DNA of 64,000 nt from Candidatus Cryptobacteroides intestinavium (GTDB taxonomy: Bacteria; Bacteroidota; Bacteroidia; Bacteroidales; UBA932). Shown here in pieces: positions 53,365-60,825 of this stretch. Both the position numbers and the translations under genes were made by a program. The stretch spans positions 1-64,000 of the forward strand of contig JADIMI010000066.1 in NCBI GenBank assembly GCA_017694845.1, written 5' to 3'. The notes beneath the pieces were generated by a model. That model saw only the letters and a program-made list of their open reading frames with translations. It was not told the origin of the DNA and made no database searches. Positions within the stretch are counted from its first letter, which is position 1. Each line of letters opens with the position of its first letter.

Positions 53365-54549
53365 ATGAAGAAATTATATATGATTTTGCCGTTGGCTGCC
53401 TTAGGCCTGTCTTCCTGCGGGATCGACGGCTCGTACACCGGAGAGATGTATGATCCGGACTCCAGGCTCGAAGCGCCGTACGACATCGACTGGAATGCAG
53501 CCGCCGACAGTGTGGACAATGTGCTGACAAGCCGTTTCATGGATCCGGAGAAAGGAACTTTCTGGATAATAAACGACAATGTCGATCCTGGCCTGAGTAC
53601 ATACGCCTACTGGCCGCAGGCCCACGCAATGGATGTCATAGTGGACGCATATCTCCGTATCCGCGACACTGATGCGGAAAGGGCAGCAGAATACGAGAAC
53701 TATATGCGGCTGTGGCATCAGAACAGGGCGCACAACTACAACAGCCCCGACTACTACAATGCATACACCGATGATATGGAATGGATTGTAATGACCCTCC
53801 TCCGTATGTATGAAGCGACAAATGTACAGGAATACCTTACATACGCGAAGCAGACATACGATGACTGGATCATCACCAGATGGAGCGACGATGAGAACGG
53901 AGGCGGCATCAGATGGAGCCTCGATGCCGCCAACAGCAAGAATGCATGCTCGAACGGGCCGGGCGCCATCTGCGCAATGAGGCTCTATGAATTCACCCGG
54001 GATGAGAAATATCTGGATGATGCAAAACGCATTTACGGCTGGCTCAGCGCGACCCTGTACAATTCATCTACAGGAGCCGTTGCAGACAATATGTCGGGAG
54101 GGAATGTCAACGGAGGTGCCCTCAGCTACAATCAGGGGACATTTATGGGAGCTGCTCATATGCTCTACAAGGCCACCGGAGACCTTAAATACAAGACCGA
54201 AGCAGTAAAGGCGGCAGAGTATCAGATGGACAATATGACCACCGATGGCATAATGAATTCCGAGACGGGCACAGCCAACAGCGACAACGCCCTTTTCAAA
54301 GGCATATTCATCCGGTATGCAGTCCTTATGGCCAATGATGAGGAATCGTTCGATGCCGGTTTCCGCAAGGAGCTGGCCGACTTCATTACCCACAACGCCA
54401 TCACAGCGTGGACTGAAGGCATTGACAAGAGCGAAGGGTCGGATATGTTCTTCAACTACGACTGGACGACGCCTTACAATGAATTCTATGGCTATCTTCA
54501 GCCGCAGGTGAGCGGATCCACCCTCATCGAGGCTATGACAAGACTATGA
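53365..54549 (+). CDS. GH76 endo-alpha-1,6-mannanase (lipoprotein)
   Basis: A 394-residue family 76 glycoside hydrolase that cuts internal alpha-1,6-mannosidic bonds of fungal mannan backbones. The (alpha/alpha)6-barrel signatures include FWIINDNVDPGLSTYAYWPQ, the catalytic Asp pair D136-D137 in AYTDDMEWIV, NGGGIRWSL and NACSNGPGAICAMRLYE. The lipobox GLSSCGIDG suggests attachment to the outer membrane, probably facing outward. It starts 12 bp after the double SusE-like gene and is followed by a large hairpin. Confidence 0.93.
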   Translation: MKKLYMILPLAALGLSSCGIDGSYTGEMYDPDSRLEAPYDIDWNAAADSVDNVLTSRFMDPEKGTFWIINDNVDPGLSTYAYWPQAHAMDVIVDAYLRIRDTDAERAAEYENYMRLWHQNRAHNYNSPDYYNAYTDDMEWIVMTLLRMYEATNVQEYLTYAKQTYDDWIITRWSDDENGGGIRWSLDAANSKNACSNGPGAICAMRLYEFTRDEKYLDDAKRIYGWLSATLYNSSTGAVADNMSGGNVNGGALSYNQGTFMGAAHMLYKATGDLKYKTEAVKAAEYQMDNMTTDGIMNSETGTANSDNALFKGIFIRYAVLMANDEESFDAGFRKELADFITHNAITAWTEGIDKSEGSDMFFNYDWTTPYNEFYGYLQPQVSGSTLIEAMTRL

Positions 54550-54560
54550 TTTAACTTCTG

Positions 54561-54620
54561 TGAGGGTGGCTGAAAGGAGGATCCGGAATTCCTCCTTCTG
54601 AGCCACCCTCATAAATTTTT
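54561..54620 (+). terminator. intra-operon hairpin with T-rich tail between the GH76 genes
   Basis: An 11-bp outer stem (54561-54571 with 54601-54611, core GAGGGTGGCT/AGCCACCCTC) encloses a second 6-bp stem GGAGGA/TCCTCC (54576-54581 with 54590-54595), and the tail is ATAAATTTTT. It has all the parts of an intrinsic terminator but sits inside the operon, 12 bp after one GH76 stop and 7 bp before the next gene. It may reduce read-through to the downstream enzymes or protect the upstream mRNA end. Confidence 0.7.
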
Positions 54621-54626
54621 CATTCA

Positions 54627-55799
54627 ATGAACACTGCCACAAAATATACATTATTCCTCCTGGCCGGCGCCCTCCTCTGCGGCTGCAGCGGAAGTGCGGA
54701 CAGGAATACAGAGCTCACAAGGGCGGAAGAGACGGTCGCTGCCATCTACAGCCATTATTCCGTCCCCGGGAACTTTCTCCTGAGGGAGAACTGGCCTACG
54801 GACAACGACTACAAAGCCGGATACCTTGCATCCGAGGCCAGCGGGTCCAACCCTTACTCATACCTATGGCCGTTCTCCGGCTCGCTTTCAGCTGTCACTG
54901 CAATTATGGAAAGCGCTCCGGAATATGCTGACACCCTCACAGGCCGGGTTCTCCCGGGTCTGAAGGAATACCTTGACACCGGACGCAGCCCCGCCGCTTA
55001 CTCATCCTACATAAACTCCGCTCCCGAATCAGACCGGTTCTACGATGACAACATCTGGCTCGGGATCGACTTCACCGACCTCTACAGTCTGACCGGAGAC
55101 AAGGAATACCTCGACAACGCGGAAATGATCTGGAAATTCATCGAAAGCGGCACAGACGATGTGCTCGGAGGCGGAATATACTGGTGCGAGCAGAAGAAGC
55201 ACTCGAAAAACACATGCTCCAACGCACCGGGCGCCGTGTTTGCGCTAAAGCTCCATCTCGCGACCGGAGAGGAAAGATACCTCACCCAAGGCAGGGCACT
55301 GTATGACTGGACCTTCAGGACTCTACGCGACACTACGGACAATCTCTATTTCGACAACATAAATCTCGAAGGGAAGATCACCGAATGGAAATTCGCCTAT
55401 AACAGCGGGCAGATGATACAGGCCGGAGTCCTGCTCTACAATATTACAGGGGACAAGACATATCTGGAACAGGCACAGAAGACAGCCAGTGCATGCCAAG
55501 ACTTTTTCTTCGAGGATTTCACCACACCTGACGGCCAGCAGATCAAAGTGCTGAAACCAGGAAACACCTGGTTCCACGCAGTCATGGTGAGAGGACTGGC
55601 CGAACTGTACAAGGCTGATGGCAACCCGCAGTACATCGATGCCGTGAAAGCCTCCGCAGAGGCCGCGTGGAGATATTCCCGCACCCCGGAAGGGCTTTTC
55701 AACGATGACTGCAGCGGACGCAGACATGACGAGAGACACTGGCTGCTCACGCAATGGGCAATGGCGGAGATATATGCCCGTCTTGCGGCCTTACAGTAG
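54627..55799 (+). CDS. second GH76 alpha-1,6-mannanase (lipoprotein)
   Basis: A 390-residue family 76 enzyme. Signatures: YSYLWPFSGSLSAVTAIMES, the catalytic pair D140-D141 in RFYDDNIWLGIDF, GGGIYWCEQKKHSKNTCSN and NAPGAVFALKLHL. Lipobox is LLCGCSGSAD; Ser-Gly-Ser-Ala after the Cys lacks acidic residues, so this copy may stay in the periplasm, unlike the acidic surface signals in the window. It is clearly diverged from the first copy, implying different fragment lengths or sites of action. It follows the intra-operon hairpin. Confidence 0.93.
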   Translation: MNTATKYTLFLLAGALLCGCSGSADRNTELTRAEETVAAIYSHYSVPGNFLLRENWPTDNDYKAGYLASEASGSNPYSYLWPFSGSLSAVTAIMESAPEYADTLTGRVLPGLKEYLDTGRSPAAYSSYINSAPESDRFYDDNIWLGIDFTDLYSLTGDKEYLDNAEMIWKFIESGTDDVLGGGIYWCEQKKHSKNTCSNAPGAVFALKLHLATGEERYLTQGRALYDWTFRTLRDTTDNLYFDNINLEGKITEWKFAYNSGQMIQAGVLLYNITGDKTYLEQAQKTASACQDFFFEDFTTPDGQQIKVLKPGNTWFHAVMVRGLAELYKADGNPQYIDAVKASAEAAWRYSRTPEGLFNDDCSGRRHDERHWLLTQWAMAEIYARLAALQ

Positions 55800-55806
55800 A
55801 AGCGGT

Positions 55807-55837
55807 TTTGACGGTTCCCTATTTTTAACTACATTTG
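55807..55837 (+). promoter_or_regulatory. internal promoter before the GH125 gene
   Basis: TTTG (55807-55810), a 19-nt spacer and TACATTTG (55830-55837) match the Bacteroidetes consensus exactly. It lies in the 89-bp gap between the second GH76 and GH125 genes, so GH125 and GH2 may be expressed without the main locus promoter. Confidence 0.7.
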
Positions 55838-55888
55838 TATTTTGTGCTGGATTGCCAGCCGCAACTGATGCAGAAAACATTATAAGAC

Positions 55889-57310
55889 ATGAAACACAGA
55901 CTGACAGCGACAATCGCCCTTGCAGCCGCACAGACGCTTGCTATAAGCACATACGCCCAGGAATATGTCTCACAGAGGCCCGCGGAAGAAGACAGGCTCT
56001 TCAGATCGGAGGCAGTAGAGGACAAGATCATTGAAGTCCAGGGATTGCTCACGAACCCGAGACTGGCCTGGATGTTCTCCAACTGTTTCCCGAACACCCT
56101 GGACACGACTGTACATTTCAGAGAAAACGAGGACGGCAGTCCTGACACCTTTGTCTACACAGGAGACATACACGCAATGTGGCTCAGGGATTCAGGGGCC
56201 CAGGTGTGGCCGTATGTCCAGCTGGCGAACGAAGATGAACACCTGCGCGAGATGATAGCAGGAGTGATCACCAGACAGTTCAAGCTGATCAACATAGACC
56301 CTTACGCAAACGCCTTCAACGACGGGCCTACCGGAGGGGAATGGATGTCCGATATAACGAAGATGGACCCCAATGTCCACGAGAGGAAATGGGAGATAGA
56401 CTCTCACTGCTACCCTATCCGTCTCGCATATCAGTACTGGAAGACCACAGGCGATGAATCAATATTCGGAGAAGACTGGCTCAATGCCATCCGCAACACG
56501 CTCAAGACATTCAAGGAACAGCAGCGCAAGGATGGTCCCGGACCATATTCGTTCATGAGGAAGACGGAAAGGCAGCTGGACACCAAATGCTGCAGCGGTT
56601 ACGGCAACCCTGTCAACCCGGTAGGTCTGATAGTCTCATCCTTCCGTCCATCGGATGATGCCACTACGTTCGATTTCCTCGTGCCATCCAATTTCTTTGC
56701 AGTGACATCCCTGCGCAAGGCTGCGGAGATACTCGACAGTGTCAACCACGAGAAGGAGCTCGCTGCAGAATGCAGGGCGCTCGCAGATGAGGTCGAGAAG
56801 GCACTGAAGAAACACGCCATTGTCAAGCACCCGAAATACGGGAAGATATACGCATTCGAGGTGGATGGGTTCGGCAATGCCTACCTTATGGATGACTCCA
56901 ACGCACCGAGCCTGCTGTCCATGGCCTATCTCGGTGATGTAGATGCAGATGATCCCATATACCGGAACACCCGCCGTTTCGTCTGGAGCGAAGACAATCC
57001 TTATTTCTTCAAAGGCACAGCCGGGGAAGGTATCGGAGGGCCTCATATCGGATATGATATGATATGGCCTATGAGCATTATGATGAAAGCCTTCACTTCG
57101 GATGATGATGCAGAGATCAAATGGTGCATCGAGACCCTGATGACCACGGATGCAGGGACCGGCTTCATGCACGAGTCTTTCCACAAGGACAATCCGGAGA
57201 AGTTCACCCGCGCCTGGTTCGCCTGGCAGAACACACTTTTCGGGGAGCTCATCCTCGAACTCATCGATGAAGGCAGACTCGACCTGCTCAACAGCATAGA
57301 CATAAAATAA
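55889..57310 (+). CDS. GH125 exo-alpha-1,6-mannosidase
   Basis: A 473-residue family 125 enzyme that removes terminal alpha-1,6-linked mannose by inversion. Signatures: TGDIHAMWLRDSGAQVWPY, NAFNDGPTGGEWMSDITKMD, KWEIDSHCYPIRLAYQYW and FMHESFHKDNPEKFTRAWFA. The likely catalytic acid and base are D171 and E429 by comparison with the known family pattern. A plain signal peptide (ISTYAQEYV, no lipobox) puts it in the periplasm, where it would finish oligosaccharides imported by SusC. Confidence 0.93.
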   Translation: MKHRLTATIALAAAQTLAISTYAQEYVSQRPAEEDRLFRSEAVEDKIIEVQGLLTNPRLAWMFSNCFPNTLDTTVHFRENEDGSPDTFVYTGDIHAMWLRDSGAQVWPYVQLANEDEHLREMIAGVITRQFKLINIDPYANAFNDGPTGGEWMSDITKMDPNVHERKWEIDSHCYPIRLAYQYWKTTGDESIFGEDWLNAIRNTLKTFKEQQRKDGPGPYSFMRKTERQLDTKCCSGYGNPVNPVGLIVSSFRPSDDATTFDFLVPSNFFAVTSLRKAAEILDSVNHEKELAAECRALADEVEKALKKHAIVKHPKYGKIYAFEVDGFGNAYLMDDSNAPSLLSMAYLGDVDADDPIYRNTRRFVWSEDNPYFFKGTAGEGIGGPHIGYDMIWPMSIMMKAFTSDDDAEIKWCIETLMTTDAGTGFMHESFHKDNPEKFTRAWFAWQNTLFGELILELIDEGRLDLLNSIDIK

Positions 57311-57337
57311 CGTCCGTACGCTCCGGCAGTACGGACG
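57311..57337 (+). other. intergenic hairpin between GH125 and GH2
   Basis: A perfect 9-bp stem, CGTCCGTAC and GTACGGACG, with a 9-nt loop immediately after the GH125 stop. There is no T run, so it is more likely an mRNA-stabilising or processing structure than a terminator. Confidence 0.55.
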
Positions 57338-57379
57338 GACTGATCCGGGAAGCCCGATAACAGTAAAACAATAATTTAT

Positions 57380-59212
57380 ATGACATCAAGAAAAATCCTA
57401 TCTATGGCTGCTGCAGTCATCACCGGTACAGCAGCCTTTCTTCAGAGCGGCGGTGCAGCGGCTGCCGATCTGCCACGTCCGGAATACCCGAGACCTCAGT
57501 TCGAAAGAAGCGAATGGATCAACCTCAACGGCCAGTGGAGCTATACGTTTGATTTCTCCCGCTCAGGAATGGACAGGGAACTGTTCAGAAGCGAGGGCTT
57601 CGACGGACAGATAACAGTCCCGTTCGCACCCCAGAGCGAACTTTCAGGAGTCGGATTCACTGACTTCATACCGGAAATGTGGTACCAGCGCAGGCTCGAG
57701 ATCCCTGCAGACTGGGATGGGAAAAGGATTCTGCTGCATTTCGGTGCCGTAGACTACATAGCATCCATCTACATTGACGGCAGGATCGCAGGGAGACACT
57801 GGGGAGGCTCATCCTCCTTTACCGTCGACATCACCCGGATGGTCAGTGCAGGAAAGACCCACAATCTGGTGATCCGTGTGGAGGATGACGAACGGTCAGG
57901 AGAATATGCAAAGGGGAAGCAGTGCGGGAGATTTGCATCATTCGGATGCGAATACACCCGTACCACCGGTATCTGGCAGACAGTCTGGATGGAAGCAGTC
58001 CACAAGGACGGGCTGAAGGATGTCTATGTGATCCCGGACCTGGACCAGAGCAGGTTTGTATTCAGACCTGAATACTATGCAGTGCAGCAGGGGCAGAAAC
58101 TCCGTATACGCATAATCGACAACGGGAAGACAGTCAGCGAGAAGACCATACCGGCCACGGCCCAGAGCCAGGCTGAGCTCACCGTGAAGAAAGTGAAGAC
58201 CTGGTCTCCTGAAGACCCTTACCTCTATGACATCGAATATGATGTGCTCTCTGCGGAAGGGAAGGTCATCGACCACGTCAAGGCGTATGCCGGAATGAGA
58301 AAGATACAGGTTATCGGCAACAGGATCTACCTCAACGATGAACCGGTATACCTCCGTCTTGTCCTTGACCAGGGATTCTATCCTGACGGTATATGGACTG
58401 CTCCGACCGATGAAGCCCTGAAGCGCGACATAGAGCTCTCCATGGCAGCCGGATTCAACGGAGCAAGGCTTCATCAGAAGATCTTCGAGCCTCGCTTCCA
58501 CTACTGGGCAGACAGGCTCGGCTACCTGACCTGGGGCGAGTCTGCAAGCTGGGGAGCCAACATCAACCGCATCGGCAGCGCACGCAACTTCCTGACAGAA
58601 TGGGAAGAGACAGTAGTGCGTGACAGGAACCACCCATCCATTATAATGTGGACACCGTTCAACGAGACGTGGGAGCACCCTGACAACAGGGAGGCCGCAC
58701 GCGAAGCCTGCCGTTTCGTATCGGATGTGTACGACCTCACCAGGAATCTGGACTACAGGCCGTGCCACGATGTAAGCGGAAACTATCACGTAAAGACAGA
58801 CATATTCTCCGTACACCAGTACGAGCAGGATCCAGGCAAGTTTTCAGCGTGGATAGCTCCGGTGGATGGCAAGGTAAGGCAGCACGACCTTGAGAACCGT
58901 GAAGTCGAATATGACGGGCAGCCGTATCTTGTAGATGAATACGGAGGAATCAAGTGGGTTGTCGGACAGGAGTTCTCCGAAATATCCTGGGGCTACGGCA
59001 ACGCTCCGAAGACTATAGAGGAGGTCTACGAAAGGATGGAAGACCTTACAGATGCCATCCTCTATTTCGACCATATCTGCGGATACTGCTATACCCAGCT
59101 CACTGATGTCGAGCAGGAGCAGAACGGTATATACAACTACGACCGCACCGAGAAGTTCGATATGGACCGCATCCGCGCCATATTCTCCAAGGTTCCGAAA
59201 GGATTCAAATAA
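57380..59212 (+). CDS. GH2-family glycoside hydrolase
   Basis: A 610-residue family 2 hydrolase (group includes beta-galactosidases, beta-mannosidases and beta-glucuronidases). A signal peptide rich in Ala (GGAAAADLPRP) points to the periplasm. Sugar-binding domain at about 50-210 (WINLNGQWSYTFDFSRSG, VPFAPQSELSG), immunoglobulin-like domain to about 310, then the TIM barrel. The catalytic acid/base is E429 in TPFNETWEHP and the nucleophile is E520 in YLVDEYGGIKW. The substrate cannot be told; a beta-linked decoration on the mannan, or the beta-mannose at a glycoprotein core, are possibilities. Last gene of the locus, before a strong terminator. Confidence 0.85.
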   Translation: MTSRKILSMAAAVITGTAAFLQSGGAAAADLPRPEYPRPQFERSEWINLNGQWSYTFDFSRSGMDRELFRSEGFDGQITVPFAPQSELSGVGFTDFIPEMWYQRRLEIPADWDGKRILLHFGAVDYIASIYIDGRIAGRHWGGSSSFTVDITRMVSAGKTHNLVIRVEDDERSGEYAKGKQCGRFASFGCEYTRTTGIWQTVWMEAVHKDGLKDVYVIPDLDQSRFVFRPEYYAVQQGQKLRIRIIDNGKTVSEKTIPATAQSQAELTVKKVKTWSPEDPYLYDIEYDVLSAEGKVIDHVKAYAGMRKIQVIGNRIYLNDEPVYLRLVLDQGFYPDGIWTAPTDEALKRDIELSMAAGFNGARLHQKIFEPRFHYWADRLGYLTWGESASWGANINRIGSARNFLTEWEETVVRDRNHPSIIMWTPFNETWEHPDNREAAREACRFVSDVYDLTRNLDYRPCHDVSGNYHVKTDIFSVHQYEQDPGKFSAWIAPVDGKVRQHDLENREVEYDGQPYLVDEYGGIKWVVGQEFSEISWGYGNAPKTIEEVYERMEDLTDAILYFDHICGYCYTQLTDVEQEQNGIYNYDRTEKFDMDRIRAIFSKVPKGFK

Positions 59213-59234
59213 AAGCCATATACAGATGACTCTT

Positions 59235-59269
59235 CAGCCCGGCCCCTTGAGAGGTCGGGCTGATTTTTT
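59235..59269 (+). terminator. terminator of the mannan locus
   Basis: Stem CAGCCCG (59235-59241) with CGGGCTG (59256-59262), extended inward by further GC pairs, followed by A and a run of seven T. It separates the GH2 gene from the ECF sigma gene. Confidence 0.9.
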
Positions 59270-59301
59270 TATAAATTAATACTTTTTTAACCGAAGTCAT
59301 A

Positions 59302-59309
59302 TATCTTTG
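59302..59309 (+). promoter_or_regulatory. -7 box of the ECF sigma factor gene
   Basis: TATCTTTG fits TAnnTTTG and lies 19 nt before the TTG start of the sigma gene; no -33 TTG is seen at the normal distance. A very short 5' leader is implied. Confidence 0.5.
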
Positions 59310-59328
59310 CATAACAAAGAAACAGGCT

Positions 59329-59874
59329 TTGGGAAAAGATTATCAGATAACTTATATCGCCAATGGCGATGAAGCTGCATTCAGACAGTTTATCATAACC
59401 CATACCCCACCCTGCTATAATTACGCATACCGTATCCTGAAAAGGAAAGAGCTGGCGGAAGATGCCGTCAGCGAAGTCTTTGTGGCTGTCTGGGAAGCCC
59501 GCAGGCATCTGCCAGACATAGAGAACATCAATGCCTGGCTTCACAGGCTCACTCTCAACAAGTCCATATCGATGCTGCGCAGGGAATACAGATGGGCATC
59601 CAGCACCGGAGAAATCGGAGACATAGAGCTCAATATCGCAGACCCGGAACCGGATTCGGCTTACGACCAGGAGACAGTCGACCGGCTGAACAAGGCCATC
59701 GGGGAGCTTCCTTCCAAATGCCGGCACGTCCTATACCTCGCGAAGATAGAGAAACTGTCATACAAGGATATAGCGCACATTCTCGGGATATCGACAAAGA
59801 CTGTCAGCAATCATCTCACATACGCTATGAAGCGGCTGACCGCGACATTGAAAATTTTTCTGTTTTTCATATAG
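59329..59874 (+). CDS. ECF-family RNA polymerase sigma factor (FecI-like)
   Basis: A 181-residue sigma factor with region 2 (NGDEAAFRQFIITHTPPCYN, ELAEDAVSEVFVAVWEAR, INAWLHRLTLNKSIS) and region 4 HTH (LPSKCRHVLYLAKIEKLSYK, IAHILGISTKTVSNHLTYAM). The only usable start is TTG at 59329; no ATG or GTG lies upstream in frame after the promoter. The gene is followed after 46 bp by a FecR-type anti-sigma gene and a SusC with an STN domain, the standard three-part cell-surface signalling unit of Bacteroidetes. Confidence 0.9.
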   Translation: MGKDYQITYIANGDEAAFRQFIITHTPPCYNYAYRILKRKELAEDAVSEVFVAVWEARRHLPDIENINAWLHRLTLNKSISMLRREYRWASSTGEIGDIELNIADPEPDSAYDQETVDRLNKAIGELPSKCRHVLYLAKIEKLSYKDIAHILGISTKTVSNHLTYAMKRLTATLKIFLFFI

Positions 59875-59920
59875 GGATTTTCAGACGTTCCTGCGACATA
59901 TAGATAAAGACCGTCTGATT

Positions 59921-60784
59921 ATGGGAAAGGATGAGAACAGAATAGATGAACTGCTGAATACGGAACTGCGGCAGCCTGCACCCGACATCGATGCGATAGT
60001 GAAGAAGACTTTCAGGCGCATAGCCGTCAGAAAGAGAAATACAGTCATTATCTCCACTATATCCGCCATCCTTTCTGCAGCAGCCGTGATCCTGCTCGCG
60101 GTTTTCATACATCCATACAGCGACTCGAAGCTGCCGGGTGTTCCTGCAAGGAATCTTAATGTATTTGACACTCCATCAGGGGCTGTCGCTACCCTGCATC
60201 TTCCGGACGGTTCCCTGCTTAAGGTCAACGCCGGTTCAGAAGTGATCTATCCTGACTCATTCAGCGCAAAGGAGCGCAGAATATTCGTGGACGGTGAAGT
60301 CTATCTGGATGTCGCGCACGACCGGAACAGGCCTTTCATTGTCTGCACGGACGGATTCGATGTCAAGGTGCACGGGACGAAATTCAATGTCCGCACCAGC
60401 GATGATGGCAACGGAAATGTCGTGCTGGCCGAAGGTTCGGTGGAAGTGTCAGTGCCGGGAGGGAGCGGGATAATGCTTTCCCCGGGACAGATGGCATCTA
60501 TGGACAATGGTCTCATTTCAGTGTCGGAAGTCTGCACGGAAGACTATATATGCTGGGCGGACGGATATGTCAACCTCTATGGAGAGACCATCGACAAGGT
60601 CGCCGAGAGACTGGCTGAATATTACGGCATCCCGGTACATTGCAGTGACACCGTATCGCGTCTGTACGGGAAACTGGAATTCAAGGACAGCCTCGAGGAA
60701 GTGCTGAAAAACATCAGCAGACTTGTCAACATCAATATTACTTATTCTGTATCAGAGGGTTATACTATTTCGGCGAAAGATTGA
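59921..60784 (+). CDS. FecR-family anti-sigma factor
   Basis: A 287-residue inner-membrane protein. The cytoplasmic N-terminal 45 residues (sigma-binding) precede one transmembrane helix (VIISTISAILSAAAVILLAV). The periplasmic FecR domain has TPSGAVATLHLPDGSLLKVN, RIFVDGEVYLDVAHD and VHGTKFNVRTSDDGNGNV. The C-terminal 80 residues look like DUF4974 (LYGETIDKVAERLAEYYGI). It holds the sigma factor until the STN domain of the transporter downstream reports substrate. Confidence 0.92.
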   Translation: MGKDENRIDELLNTELRQPAPDIDAIVKKTFRRIAVRKRNTVIISTISAILSAAAVILLAVFIHPYSDSKLPGVPARNLNVFDTPSGAVATLHLPDGSLLKVNAGSEVIYPDSFSAKERRIFVDGEVYLDVAHDRNRPFIVCTDGFDVKVHGTKFNVRTSDDGNGNVVLAEGSVEVSVPGGSGIMLSPGQMASMDNGLISVSEVCTEDYICWADGYVNLYGETIDKVAERLAEYYGIPVHCSDTVSRLYGKLEFKDSLEEVLKNISRLVNINITYSVSEGYTISAKD

Positions 60785-60825
60785 CCCTTATCTCTTATAC
60801 ATTATAACTTATAACAACTAGATCT

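Noticed and set aside
57938..58816. 292-codon minus-strand frame inside the GH2 gene
   Set aside because: Shadow of a well-supported GH2 catalytic domain; no start context and no homology-like motifs.
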